Below the pieces are notes generated by a model. It ran no database searches and had not been told where the DNA came from. It saw only the letters and a list, made by a program, of their open reading frames with translations. 31,928 nt of DNA, taken from the NCBI RefSeq assembly GCF_001039355.2, contig NW_019775070.1, positions 286,240-318,167 on the forward strand, given 5' to 3'. The DNA is from Lingula anatina. Lineage: Eukaryota > Brachiopoda > Lingulata > Lingulida > Lingulidae. The position numbers and the translations under genes were made by a program. Shown one piece after another: positions 20,104 through 29,627 of the stretch (position 1 is the first letter of the stretch; every line of letters begins with the position of its first letter).

Positions 20104-20644
20104 AAACATAACCATAAAACGACGAAAGATCTGCAGCAAGACGTTCTAGTTCAACAGTCCAAGAAGCCTCCTACAAAATCTAAAGGTAGCCTCCATGTAT
20201 AACAGAAATGATTTAAAATTTGGAATAATAAATGATTCAGGTGCATGGTAATTATAGGCTCATTGTGTGTGGAGAACATCACGGGATATCCCTTGTTACA
20301 GAGACGGGATCAATTAATTAACTCTAACTATAAGAAATGGTACATGTGTATTTGGTGGTTCTTTGTGGCAATGATATTTCTTTGTTTTGTGCGTGCACTA
20401 CTCGGCCTGTTAGGGGCGCACTTAATTAAAATACGTTTAAGCAATCAACAAGGCATTAAGTTGGTAAAAATGAGAATAGATTAGATTTAACTGAGTTAAG
20501 GTGACATCTGAAGCTTGTTTGTCTTATATTCACTAGTCAGGAGTCAGAGATTATTAAAATAACCCCTCTATATTGTGTGTATAGTACCCCGTTATGTACA
20601 TGTAGGGATGGCGCAGACCCTCCAAAAACAATCTTCATCACTAA
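20104..20644. other. Unassigned flank with a small membrane-type frame
   Basis: From an ATG at 20245 a frame of 79 codons runs to 20484. Its middle (WYMCIWWFFVAMIFLCFVRA onward) would form one or two membrane helices, followed by a basic tail. An acceptor-like TGATTCAG ends at 20239. Just after the LTR (20108-20186) another open stretch ends at a donor-like AAAG|GTAGCC, but its phase does not join to the membrane frame. I do not recognise either and chance frames are likely. Confidence 0.2.
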
Positions 20645-20745
20645 AACAATCTAAGGCCCCATTCCCATAGACACATCGGTTAAGCTGATTGCACTTAGCT
20701 AGAGTCTCCTTAGAGTTGGGTTGATCTACGTGAATCGACGCGGTC
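20645..20745. repeat. Fragment related to the hairpin MITE at 23563-23806
   Basis: TTAAGCTGATTGCACTTAGC with a following GAGTCTCCTTAGAG matches, with several changes, TTAAGTTGATTGCAATTTAGC and GAGAATCCCCTCGGAG in the right arm of the later element. CATTCCCATA near its left edge also resembles that element's end. It is a diverged or half copy. Confidence 0.45.
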
Positions 20746-21443
20746 GATCTGTCAGAATGCGGTCATAGCTAGTTAAATTGAAGACGAGGCAATGACCCTT
20801 ACGCACGAGTAACCTGGAAGGTCAATGCAGGCCAAAGCACTTCAGCAGACCTCTGTCCGAAAAGCTGGCCTTAACTTTTAGTCAAGGCTTTTCTTCAAAA
20901 AGTCGACTAGCCGTCGATGAGACATTCAGTTTATTTCCCTAGAAAACAGCCGGGTTGCTTATTAGATTTTGGGGATGTGAGGTTTGGGCTATGTGACTTG
21001 TTGGGGCAGGTCAGTGACCTCGGAATTCCCTTAAAGGTATTTCAATGCACCAGGGTAACTGATGCCCTCCTGAAAATATTCCGCATTGTTAAACAACAGC
21101 GCCGCAGTGTACGCAGTCACCCGTCGGACAAACGTTTTAACTCTTAAAAGAGGTCTTCAAGAATTTAAGCAGCAACAGAGGGGTCAGTATTAAGAAAGTA
21201 ACATGACGTCTGTACAATTGTATTGATGAATTCAATTTAATTCAATTCAATTCTGTAGTGGAACATATATTATCATGACCTTGTATAATACACATGTAAT
21301 ACAATTGGTGGATTACCATTCAACGTGCTCGTATTATCACCAGTTTTTCTCTATACTACTCGACGCCTGGAGGAGGCGTGTTAGTCTGTTAAACTCCCTG
21401 TACGCTGGATGGGGTCCTTTCTGCGTTCTTTGTGCCCCTAGCA
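20746..21443. other. Non-coding, no clear feature
   Basis: The open frame at 20917-21147 (76 codons from ATG) matches nothing I know and has no sign of coding constraint. A short run of AATTCAATTT-type pentamer repeats lies near 21228-21252. Confidence 0.4.
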
Positions 21444-21579
21444 ATAGTCCGAAGGTTCCATAGTCGGAAAGTTTATTGGTCCGAATATTCACTATTAACC
21501 TTCGGACCAATGAACCTTTTATTTTAAAAAAAACGATGAAAATGTTACCATTTTTCGGACCAATGAACCTTCGGACTAT
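21444..21579. mobile_element. Short MITE built of 16-bp iterated units
   Basis: The ends ATAGTCCGAAGGTTC and GAACCTTCGGACTAT are exact reverse complements. The left half is about three head-to-tail 16-bp units of the type TAGTCCGAAGGTTCCA. The same unit then appears in reverse orientation (AACCTTCGGACCAATG, and again near the right end) around an AT-rich centre. There is no coding content. Frames across it (for example 21337-21645 minus) are artefacts of the repeat. Confidence 0.7.
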
Positions 21580-22070
21580 CGAGACGCCCCCCTTTGTGCG
21601 ACCATGAAATGGCATCGCTGTGCTCGTGAAAAGAGGTACAAGCATCGCTTTGGCTGTAAAATGAATGCTTTATGCTCGGCCAGTTGTTCGGCACGTAAAA
21701 TTTTTATTTACTCTCAATCGGGGCCGTACTGCAGGACGTACAAAGGACGCAGTCCAGTGTAAAGAGGCTAAATTAAGTTTAGGCATACGCATATACTAGT
21801 CTGTTGCGATCGGAGTCCCCGTGCGCAGTAGCTAGGTCGATAAAATTCATGTTGAATGGCCCCAAAGTCTTTAACAGTCCAATTAAACGAAATGGTCCTC
21901 CTGTTTTATAACAAGAGGAGACAAATTGCGCAGTCAATATTTCAGCTATCATTGATAACTCAAAGATCTGCCAGTCAGTCGTATTTTGAAAAAAAAAAAT
22001 TAAACGTTGGCCTCAGAGTAACGAGTTCACTAGTATGGTCTGTGACAGGCATGATAGAAACTGGAAGAAC
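21580..22070. other. Upstream flank of the SDR gene
   Basis: About 490 bases with more CpG than the surroundings in 21590-21850. It may hold the SDR promoter, but no TATA or CCAAT placement supports a specific start site. A short A run lies near 21990. Confidence 0.3.
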
Positions 22071-22249
22071 ATTCAGAACAACAGACTAATAGATACCCGG
22101 ATCAAATATGGCCGACCTTCTTGAATGCTTGTTGCGTAATCCTCGCGGGAAATCTATTCAGTGTCTAATCGGGAATAAAGCGGCAAGCTTTTTAGAGGGT
22201 CGCCATATTTGATCCGCGGATCTGTTAGTCCGCTGTCCCGAATGCACTT
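22071..22249. mobile_element. MITE family A, copy 2
   Basis: The best-preserved copy of the family at 1579-1772. The right end read in reverse gives ATTCGGGACAGCGGACTAAC then AGATCCGCGGATCAAATATG, and the left end gives the same with changes (CAGACTAATAGATACCCGG then ATCAAATATGGCC). The shared core AAATCTATTCAGTGTCTAATC confirms the family. It lies about 200 bases before the SDR start codon. Boundaries are approximate and no duplication was resolved. Confidence 0.75.
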
Positions 22250-22455
22250 TGAGATTCTGTTTCATATTTTACTGAGCCAAAAGATATGCCATTTGTCAAA
22301 ATAATGTATTCTGGACACAAATCTTCTAATAAAATTATAAGTTGTACTCACACTTAAGTACACTGGGAACCTTTTTTATGCAATCATCACCGCTTACAAT
22401 GCATATATTTTGCGATTGGTCTTGGCTTGACTCTGAGCATGCAATCATTTTAGAT

Positions 22456-24174
22456 ATGGATCGCTGGGCAGGACGCGTTGCCCTGGTAACAGGAGCATCG
22501 AAAGGGATAGGAGCAGCCATTGCACGTGCTCTGGTTAAGAATGGTATGGTGGTGGTTGGATGTGCCAGACACGTGGAAGATATGCAAGTATGGTTGAATT
22601 TTCATTGGTATTTTTGATTAATTATAATGCCATTACATTGTTGGTTAAACACATTTAAGAACTTTTCATAGGTTTGGTTGATTTGTACGCAGGCATACAG
22701 ACATTTGATGGGCAGAAAAACGGCGTCAACACCACAAAACATTATCGGCCAATAAATAAACCTTATGTTAATGAAGATATAAGATAAACACATTTTAAAA
22801 TGTGATAAACACATTTTAAAATAAACACATTCCAGATTGCAAAGGAAAATCTTGCAAGCGAAAAGGGCCGTTTAATACCAATGAAATGCGACCTTTCCAA
22901 AACAGAAGAGATAGAGTCCATGTTTCAAGAAATCAAGGAACAGTTGGGCGGTGCGGACGTATGCGTTAACAACGCTGGGATCTCCTTTTTCCAAGACTGC
23001 AAATCAGGGTCTGTGACTGATACCAAGGCGTTGTATGACGTAAGTGAACTGTTCAACCATCATTTTTTTAAAATTATGTCATCACTGTTAGTGCCAGGAT
23101 TAAGCTTAAATATTTTAATGTTGTTAACACTTGCACTACGGAGACAATTTTGGCATTTTGTGTAACAGAACTTTTCAAATCTTTTGACTCCCCACAAACT
23201 TCAACAATTACTTTACACAAGTAATCCAAAGCTTTTAATATTTTTTTTCTAATTTAATCCTGGTTATTTGCGATTAATGAAATTTAATTTATCGACGATT
23301 GTAAATTGTTCTTTAACTATCACTGTTATTTCATCAGACAGGGTATAGCTGAAGCTGGTCTTTCTGACGAAGATCTTTATGTAGCTCACACTGATTGTAG
23401 AGTTTATCTTAGATGGACAGGAACTTTGATATTTGAGTTGGGAGCGTATCTTTGTGATTTGAGGTTGGAGAATATCTTTCAGATTACATAATAGGTAGTT
23501 AGCACCAGATTTAAGGTCATCCAGTTGCTTTTAAAATGATCATTCTCCAAAGTATAAGACTGGGTTCCCATACCTAAATCGATCTAACAGGATCGATCTA
23601 TCTATTAGGGGTTTCTCGCTAAATTGCTTTCAGCTTAAGCGGCTTAGATATCTGGCACGCCTACTGAAGCTGCTAAACGATAATTAAGTACCCCCTAGCA
23701 GCTTCAGTAGGCGTGACAGGCATCTAAGCCGCTTAAGTTGATTGCAATTTAGCGAGAATCCCCTCGGAGATAGATCGATTCCACATTCAGTAGTTTGGGA
23801 ATGGTCCGTAAGGGACAGCCTTTGTTTAAGACGCCAGTAATTGTTCCAGGTGAATTTTTTCGCCGCCATGACCGTTTCCCAGCTGACCATCAGGTCTTTA
23901 CAGGAAAGGAACATGGATGACGGACACATCATCAACATTGGCAGGTGAATTAAGATACATCTGCACAGCAGATGAGTAGAAAATAGAATTATGGTTGGGT
24001 CATGGTCACTTACTAGAATGGTATAGACAAACAATGTGTACATCTATGTTGACGTTGGTCCTAATTTTTTTTTGCCATGGTCATATTAGGCAAAACGTTA
24101 CGTATCATTAATTGCTAAGCCGTATGAATTAATTTAATATTGGAAACAACACTTAAACGCATAGGAAGCGTTTC

Positions 24175-24206
<32 letters not shown>

Positions 24207-24560
24207 CAAGAGGAAATGTAGCCTGACGTAAGTGGGCCAAAATCTTGGGTGCTGCTTACACGTGCAAATCAATGGGAACCGGACTATATTATGGTGGAGT
24301 GTCTGTCACGTCACACCGGTAAAGCAAAACCCTAACCCCACCTGTGAAATATATGTATATATAGTTATCTTATTCAATTACAGTGCATGTGGTATGGTGA
24401 TTCATACTGACTACCCGTGTCATACATACAGCACTGCAAAGTTTGCCCTGGGGGCCTTCACCGAGAGTCTGAGACACGAGCTGAGGAAGGAGAAGACGAA
24501 AATTAGGACGACGGTATTTGTGAGAAAGAGAGATAGAGAGAGAACAAATGTATGATGTTG

Positions 24561-24627
<67 letters not shown>

Positions 24628-24829
24628 AGAGAGAGAGCCTAATATTTGAATTTTGTATGCTCAGCTGAAAGTACAATTAAGTCAATAATTTATCATTGTT
24701 TGCTGGTATATTAGGGTTACAGTAATAAGCAAAGAAAATTTAGATTGCAAAAGCCAGTATGTGTGAATTAAAAATGTTTTAAGGTAATGAACTAATAAAG
24801 ATGGTTTTGTATGTGTATTACCTGCATCT

Positions 24830-24910
<81 letters not shown>

Positions 24911-27121
24911 TAAGATTCATTTCAAGTCAAAATTTTGCCGCAAAAGCTAACTAAATGCCGCCATACAGTTTCAAATAGTGTAATTCAAGAAAAACCAAAG
25001 GATATAGTTTCAAATGATATTTGAACGGATATCTTTTACTTACTTTCTGGGCCCAGTTTCATCAACACTGGATAGGATAAAATTGTTATCCTCTGGACAG
25101 TTTTCTTGAGGATAGCAGCCTCTTTTAACCACTGGAAAGCAATATTAGAGACAAAAATAAGTATCTAGTGTTTGGTAAACATTACTTTACCCACAGGATA
25201 ATTGCCCAGAGGATAACAATTTTATTTAATGGATAGTGTTATCCAGTGGATAGCGCTATCCATTGTTGATAAAACTGGGCCCCGGTGTTTAAATGAATGT
25301 TCTGTTTTTCAGATTATTAATCCTGGATGGGTGAATACCCCGCTTGTTAATGTGAAAAATACTGAAAATGTGTTTGAACCGGGAAAAGTAAGCTTTATTA
25401 CATGTATAATATACACTTACGCGCTTTTTATTTTTATTTATCAATGTATAATGTATGATCACAATCTCTGATTTGTGTCTTTCAAAGGGGATGAAGACTC
25501 GTTTTCTAACGTATATCAACCTTGAATACGACAAGTTAAAGGGATAAGAACTCTTCGTTTCGGCCAAAAAATTAATTTTCCTGGAGTAAACAACAATTTT
25601 CCCATACTTACCAATGGTTAATGAATCCATTTTTACATACAAAGTTAGTCCCTGGTTTTTTTCTAAAAAGTTTGGTTTTTTGTTAAGATCTCTTAAGAGA
25701 TTTTAACAGAATATAGCCATCAATGGAGGTCACATGGTCTAAAGACAAGCTCAGATATCAGAATAATAGCTATAACTGCCGTTTTTGTGGTAAAACAGAA
25801 TATATTATATTTCTATGAGTTATTCACAATGTTTTTATTGTGAAATATAGATCTCATACGAAGAGTTATTATCCCTTTAAAATCACATTCACATTATTAG
25901 AAGGGCATGAAGTCAAAGGTAGGCACTGGGCGCTAGGATTTTATGCAGCAGAATTTAAATTATTTTAATTTGAATTAAATTTTCAATTTATCAGCAAGGT
26001 ATACCACATCCTATGTCCACGTAATTACGGCCCATAAAACCTTTTCTCTTGGTTCTGGGGTTCTAGATTGATTTTACGTCACTCCCACGGCGACTCTTGC
26101 AATGATGAAAGAGACTCCTCAATTTCACTAATGACAATAAAATTAAAGATTTTTAATCGTATAATGCATTTTATATTTCAGCATTACCTTTTTTTATTCT
26201 TTAAATTTTTGAAGTAGACTAACGTCTTTTATGAGTTCAAATAAAATTGAAAAAGACTTTGGTATTCTTATTTTATTGTATTCTACCGTGATTCGCATAA
26301 TTTTTAATTGATATTGTGAGCTTCTGTGTGGGATTTCCAATTCCTTAGCTCTTTGAGCTGCCTTTGTTTTCCTTTTTAAGCTGGAATAACACCTTTAAAA
26401 TTACAGAAAAGTGAATCCTTCTTGTAATTTTAGTTATATGTTTGCCCTATCCCAAACCAATCAGAAAAATACGATCTATAATCCTGGCTTTGGGCATTCA
26501 ATTCTTTAATTTTACTGTCACGAGTGAAATTGACGAGTCTCTATCTTATGACGTTATTAGTAACTGTATTTTTTATATATTTCAGTCTCTTCAACCGGAC
26601 GACGTGGCTTCCGCTGTGACTTATGTACTTGAGGCTCCACCAAACGTCAATGTAAGGAAAAAATCAAGAACGTTTTATCTTAAGGAAAATGTTTTTGCGA
26701 TTTTGTATTTTGTCTCAGCTTAAACTGTCCCATATTCACAACCGCTATTTATTAGAATCGAAGACAGACAAAATATTTTTTACGGACAGTACTGCACGTT
26801 TACTCTCTTAAACATTTGCAAATTAAAACATTTAGGGAGATCAAGTTATTGGTTTCAGTAAATAGATTCATGCAGGGGTGGGAGTGGGGGGGGTGAACGC
26901 CCAAGACGGAAGTAGATTGATAATTCTATCATTTTGTCTCTATAATACTTTACACTTAATATGTGCTCGGAGTAAAAGTGCCCACAGGGGTTGAATTTGG
27001 TGTTGTCATCGAGCTCTTCATTCAAATTCTTCAATAGAGCAGCAGCAAATCGTTACATTTTAAATTGCTTCTCTTTCAGGTCCGTCACATTTGCCTTCAC
27101 GGCGTTCATGACGCATCGTAA
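22456..27121 (+). CDS. DHRS11: Short-chain dehydrogenase/reductase, DHRS11-like, seven exons
   Basis: NAD(P)-dependent oxidoreductase of the classical SDR fold; relatives reduce steroid or other carbonyls or act on farnesol. Exons: 22456-22587, 22836-23039, 23850-23944, 24384-24513, 25313-25387, 26586-26651, 27080-27121. All have GT-AG borders and consistent phase, giving 247 residues, close to the family length of about 250-260. The start MDRWAGRVALVTGASKGIGA matches the DHRS11 N-terminus; the frame is open further upstream, so a longer start is possible. Cofactor motif TGASKGIG is at 12-19, NNAG at 89-92, and YSTAK at 159-163 (Y159, K163). The Asn of the tetrad is probably N114. The residue where the catalytic Ser is expected, 13 before Y159, is C146. 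The last exon (VRHICLHGVHDAS) is short and is the least certain. The introns are full of MITEs and microsatellites. Confidence 0.88.
22784..22830. repeat. Short tandem repeat next to SDR exon 2
   Basis: GATAAACACATTTTAAAAT occurs twice in a row, followed by a partial third unit (AATAAACACATT). The last unit runs into the exon 2 acceptor (ACATTCCAG, ending at 22835), so the repeat supplies part of the splice acceptor context. Confidence 0.7.
23563..23806. mobile_element. Fold-back MITE in SDR intron 2
   Basis: Two arms of about 110 bases are imperfect reverse complements around a 20-base centre near 23680-23697. Shared pieces are ACGCCTACTGAAGCTGCTA, CTTAAGCGGCTTAGAT and TCTCGCTAAATTGC with their reverse complements. 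The outer ends carry TTCCCA and TGGGAA. It would form a long hairpin in the pre-mRNA only 43 bases before exon 3. No coding content. Confidence 0.78.
24176..24208. repeat. (AAT)n microsatellite
   Basis: About ten AAT units in SDR intron 3. Confidence 0.95.
24565..24637. repeat. (TG)n(AG)n compound microsatellite
   Basis: A TG run of about 20 units passes directly into AG units, interrupted once by AAG. It begins 51 bases after the exon 4 donor of the SDR gene. Confidence 0.95.
24832..24912. repeat. (TA)n microsatellite with T tail
   Basis: About 35 TA units followed by a T run, in SDR intron 4. The length in the assembly may not be exact. Confidence 0.93.
25049..25282. mobile_element. MITE with GGGCCCAGTTT ends in SDR intron 4
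   Basis: The left end GGGCCCAGTTTCATCAACA and the right end read in reverse (GGGCCCAGTTTTATCAACA) match with one change. Inside, AGGATAACAATTTTAT and ATAAAATTGTTATCCT, plus several TGGATAG-type units, form further inverted pairs. Ends of this type are widespread in marine invertebrate genomes (general knowledge, superfamily not assigned). The eight flanking bases do not match. Confidence 0.75.
25536..25880. mobile_element. TTAA-flanked MITE, copy 2 (opposite orientation)
   Basis: Same family as 6377-6722, in reverse orientation and one base shorter in total span. TTAA stands at 25536-25539 and 25877-25880. The ends AGGGATAAGAACTCTTCG and CGAAGAGTTATTATCCCT match with one change, a slightly longer terminal repeat than in copy 1. 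The internal palindrome at CTTAAG has one change. It lies in SDR intron 5. Confidence 0.87.
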
Positions 27122-27467
27122 GTTGGAAAATCACCCTGGGACAACTGAAAGTGTCCACCACGCAAGGCCCAGCTGTTAAAGGCGTGATGGCTTCCATTCT
27201 ATACTTATATTTTCACAGTACAGTAAAGTGTAAATTATTTGTACGGGAATATCTACTGAATATATGTGCACTTAGTAGAAGGCATAATAATAATATTTAA
27301 TGTTTTTTATTCAGATAGGTTACTGTCGAATTAGCATGTTAGCAGAGAGTATAAAAACTGTCACATTTACATGTCTGCCATAACACGTCTACTGTGATTA
27401 CCATAAAACGTCTATGAAGCCCGCTTTCGTTTGTTAAATGGGTAAATTCCATTCCGCACAATCAATG

Positions 27468-27473
27468 AATAAA
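27468..27473 (+). terminator. Candidate SDR poly(A) signal
   Basis: AATAAA about 350 bases after the SDR stop. A second AATAAA is at 27572-27577. Both recur in the duplicated block at +1499. Confidence 0.4.
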
Positions 27474-27830
27474 ACATCTTTCAATGCACTTAGAAAACCG
27501 TATTTTTCACCCGCGCATCCTGTCGCAAATATAACAGGACCAATTTAACATGGTACTTTGTTGGATACTTCAATAAAAGTCTGTTTAAAATCTCTTTGTT
27601 TTCTGAAACTAACCAGACTGCAACAAACTTCTGATAACAAACGTGAATTTAAACCTTAAATATAAGGAAAATACAAATTCTGAGGCATACCCATACCCCA
27701 TACCCCCAATAAAAAATTAATTTGAAGGAGGATTTGCATTCTTCCCTTAGTTCATGATCACAACAGGTCCAGTGATCTACAAGGATACAATGGAACATTT
27801 TTTCCATGCAGTGAATCTTAGCTTGTGAAG

Positions 27831-27981
27831 GAAGCTAACACCCTGAGCTTCAGAGCTAACTTGACACTAACCTTTTCACTGTAGCCTATCTCCATCGTGT
27901 CAAGTTACTTGACACGATGGAGATAGGCTACAGTGAAAAGGTTAGTGTCAAGTTAGCTCTGAAGCTCAGGGTGGAAGCTAA
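27831..27981. mobile_element. Perfect palindromic MITE with 8-bp target duplication (hAT-like)
   Basis: The arms 27839-27905 and 27907-27973 are exact reverse complements of 67 bases around one central T. They begin CACCCTGAGCTTCAGAGC. GAAGCTAA flanks both sides (27831-27838 and 27974-27981). An 8-bp duplication is typical of hAT elements. There are no internal non-palindromic bases except the centre. The superfamily is inferred from duplication length only. Confidence 0.88.
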
Positions 27982-28128
27982 TGACTGAAGACTAAAATGT
28001 AGGCCTGCAACAAACGAAGAGGAATGATATTTCACAACTATTGCAGCAGTTTTGTGAACCCAAAGGTACTGTACCAGTGCCTTGTACATGCAAGGCCTGA
28101 AACCTGAAATGTACGGTATATAGGTGAA

Positions 28129-28129
28129 N
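28129..28129. other. Assembly gap (single N)
   Basis: One undetermined base exactly between the two identical 1,498-bp blocks, the signature of two contigs joined without merging their overlap. Confidence 0.95.
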
Positions 28130-29627
28130 GAGGCTCCACCAAACGTCAATGTAAGGAAAAAATCAAGAACGTTTTATCTTAAGGAAAATGTTTTTGCGAT
28201 TTTGTATTTTGTCTCAGCTTAAACTGTCCCATATTCACAACCGCTATTTATTAGAATCGAAGACAGACAAAATATTTTTTACGGACAGTACTGCACGTTT
28301 ACTCTCTTAAACATTTGCAAATTAAAACATTTAGGGAGATCAAGTTATTGGTTTCAGTAAATAGATTCATGCAGGGGTGGGAGTGGGGGGGGTGAACGCC
28401 CAAGACGGAAGTAGATTGATAATTCTATCATTTTGTCTCTATAATACTTTACACTTAATATGTGCTCGGAGTAAAAGTGCCCACAGGGGTTGAATTTGGT
28501 GTTGTCATCGAGCTCTTCATTCAAATTCTTCAATAGAGCAGCAGCAAATCGTTACATTTTAAATTGCTTCTCTTTCAGGTCCGTCACATTTGCCTTCACG
28601 GCGTTCATGACGCATCGTAAGTTGGAAAATCACCCTGGGACAACTGAAAGTGTCCACCACGCAAGGCCCAGCTGTTAAAGGCGTGATGGCTTCCATTCTA
28701 TACTTATATTTTCACAGTACAGTAAAGTGTAAATTATTTGTACGGGAATATCTACTGAATATATGTGCACTTAGTAGAAGGCATAATAATAATATTTAAT
28801 GTTTTTTATTCAGATAGGTTACTGTCGAATTAGCATGTTAGCAGAGAGTATAAAAACTGTCACATTTACATGTCTGCCATAACACGTCTACTGTGATTAC
28901 CATAAAACGTCTATGAAGCCCGCTTTCGTTTGTTAAATGGGTAAATTCCATTCCGCACAATCAATGAATAAAACATCTTTCAATGCACTTAGAAAACCGT
29001 ATTTTTCACCCGCGCATCCTGTCGCAAATATAACAGGACCAATTTAACATGGTACTTTGTTGGATACTTCAATAAAAGTCTGTTTAAAATCTCTTTGTTT
29101 TCTGAAACTAACCAGACTGCAACAAACTTCTGATAACAAACGTGAATTTAAACCTTAAATATAAGGAAAATACAAATTCTGAGGCATACCCATACCCCAT
29201 ACCCCCAATAAAAAATTAATTTGAAGGAGGATTTGCATTCTTCCCTTAGTTCATGATCACAACAGGTCCAGTGATCTACAAGGATACAATGGAACATTTT
29301 TTCCATGCAGTGAATCTTAGCTTGTGAAGGAAGCTAACACCCTGAGCTTCAGAGCTAACTTGACACTAACCTTTTCACTGTAGCCTATCTCCATCGTGTC
29401 AAGTTACTTGACACGATGGAGATAGGCTACAGTGAAAAGGTTAGTGTCAAGTTAGCTCTGAAGCTCAGGGTGGAAGCTAATGACTGAAGACTAAAATGTA
29501 GGCCTGCAACAAACGAAGAGGAATGATATTTCACAACTATTGCAGCAGTTTTGTGAACCCAAAGGTACTGTACCAGTGCCTTGTACATGCAAGGCCTGAA
29601 ACCTGAAATGTACGGTATATAGGTGAA
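28130..29627. repeat. 1,498-bp duplicated block, second copy (probable assembly artefact)
   Basis: It begins part-way through SDR exon 6 (GAGGCTCCACCAAACGTCAA) and repeats the last exon at 28579-28620, the poly(A) signals and the palindromic MITE. Unique sequence resumes at 29628 directly after it. The duplicate exon should not be counted as a second gene end unless long reads confirm it. Confidence 0.93.
29330..29480. mobile_element. Second copy of the palindromic MITE (within duplicated block)
   Basis: Arms 29338-29404 and 29406-29472 with GAAGCTAA at 29330-29337 and 29473-29480. It is part of the 1,498-bp repeat and so probably the same locus represented twice. Confidence 0.85.

Larger units (their letters stand above)
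26631..28128. repeat. 1,498-bp duplicated block, first copy
   Basis: Runs from inside SDR exon 6 through the last exon and into the 3' flank, and is repeated at 28130-29627 with a constant offset of 1,499. All parts compared by eye were identical. The two copies are separated only by the N at 28129. Confidence 0.95.

Noticed and set aside
21337-21645. 102-codon minus-strand frame with repeated Arg-Arg motifs
   Set aside because: The protein periodicity comes from the 16-bp units of the MITE.
23306-23491. Extra SDR exon in intron 2 (frame at 23306-23491)
   Set aside because: An acceptor-like site is present, but inserting it would break the alignment between exon 2 and exon 3, which join in phase and match the family directly.
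24565-24912. Microsatellite cluster as a CRISPR-like or satellite array
   Set aside because: These are simple TG, AG and TA repeats without spacers, ordinary in animal introns.
25289-25642. 117-codon minus-strand frame over SDR exon 5
   Set aside because: It runs from a TTAA MITE into antisense exon sequence; a chance frame.
26991-27179. 62-codon frame (and its copy at 28490-28678) covering the SDR last exon
   Set aside because: It reads a different frame from the one joined to exon 6. The spliced reading ending VRHICLHGVHDAS fits the family length, and the two copies only reflect the duplicated block.
28579-28620. Second SDR terminal exon as evidence of alternative last exons
   Set aside because: It is identical to the first and lies in a block repeated across a single N, so an assembly artefact is the simpler reading.
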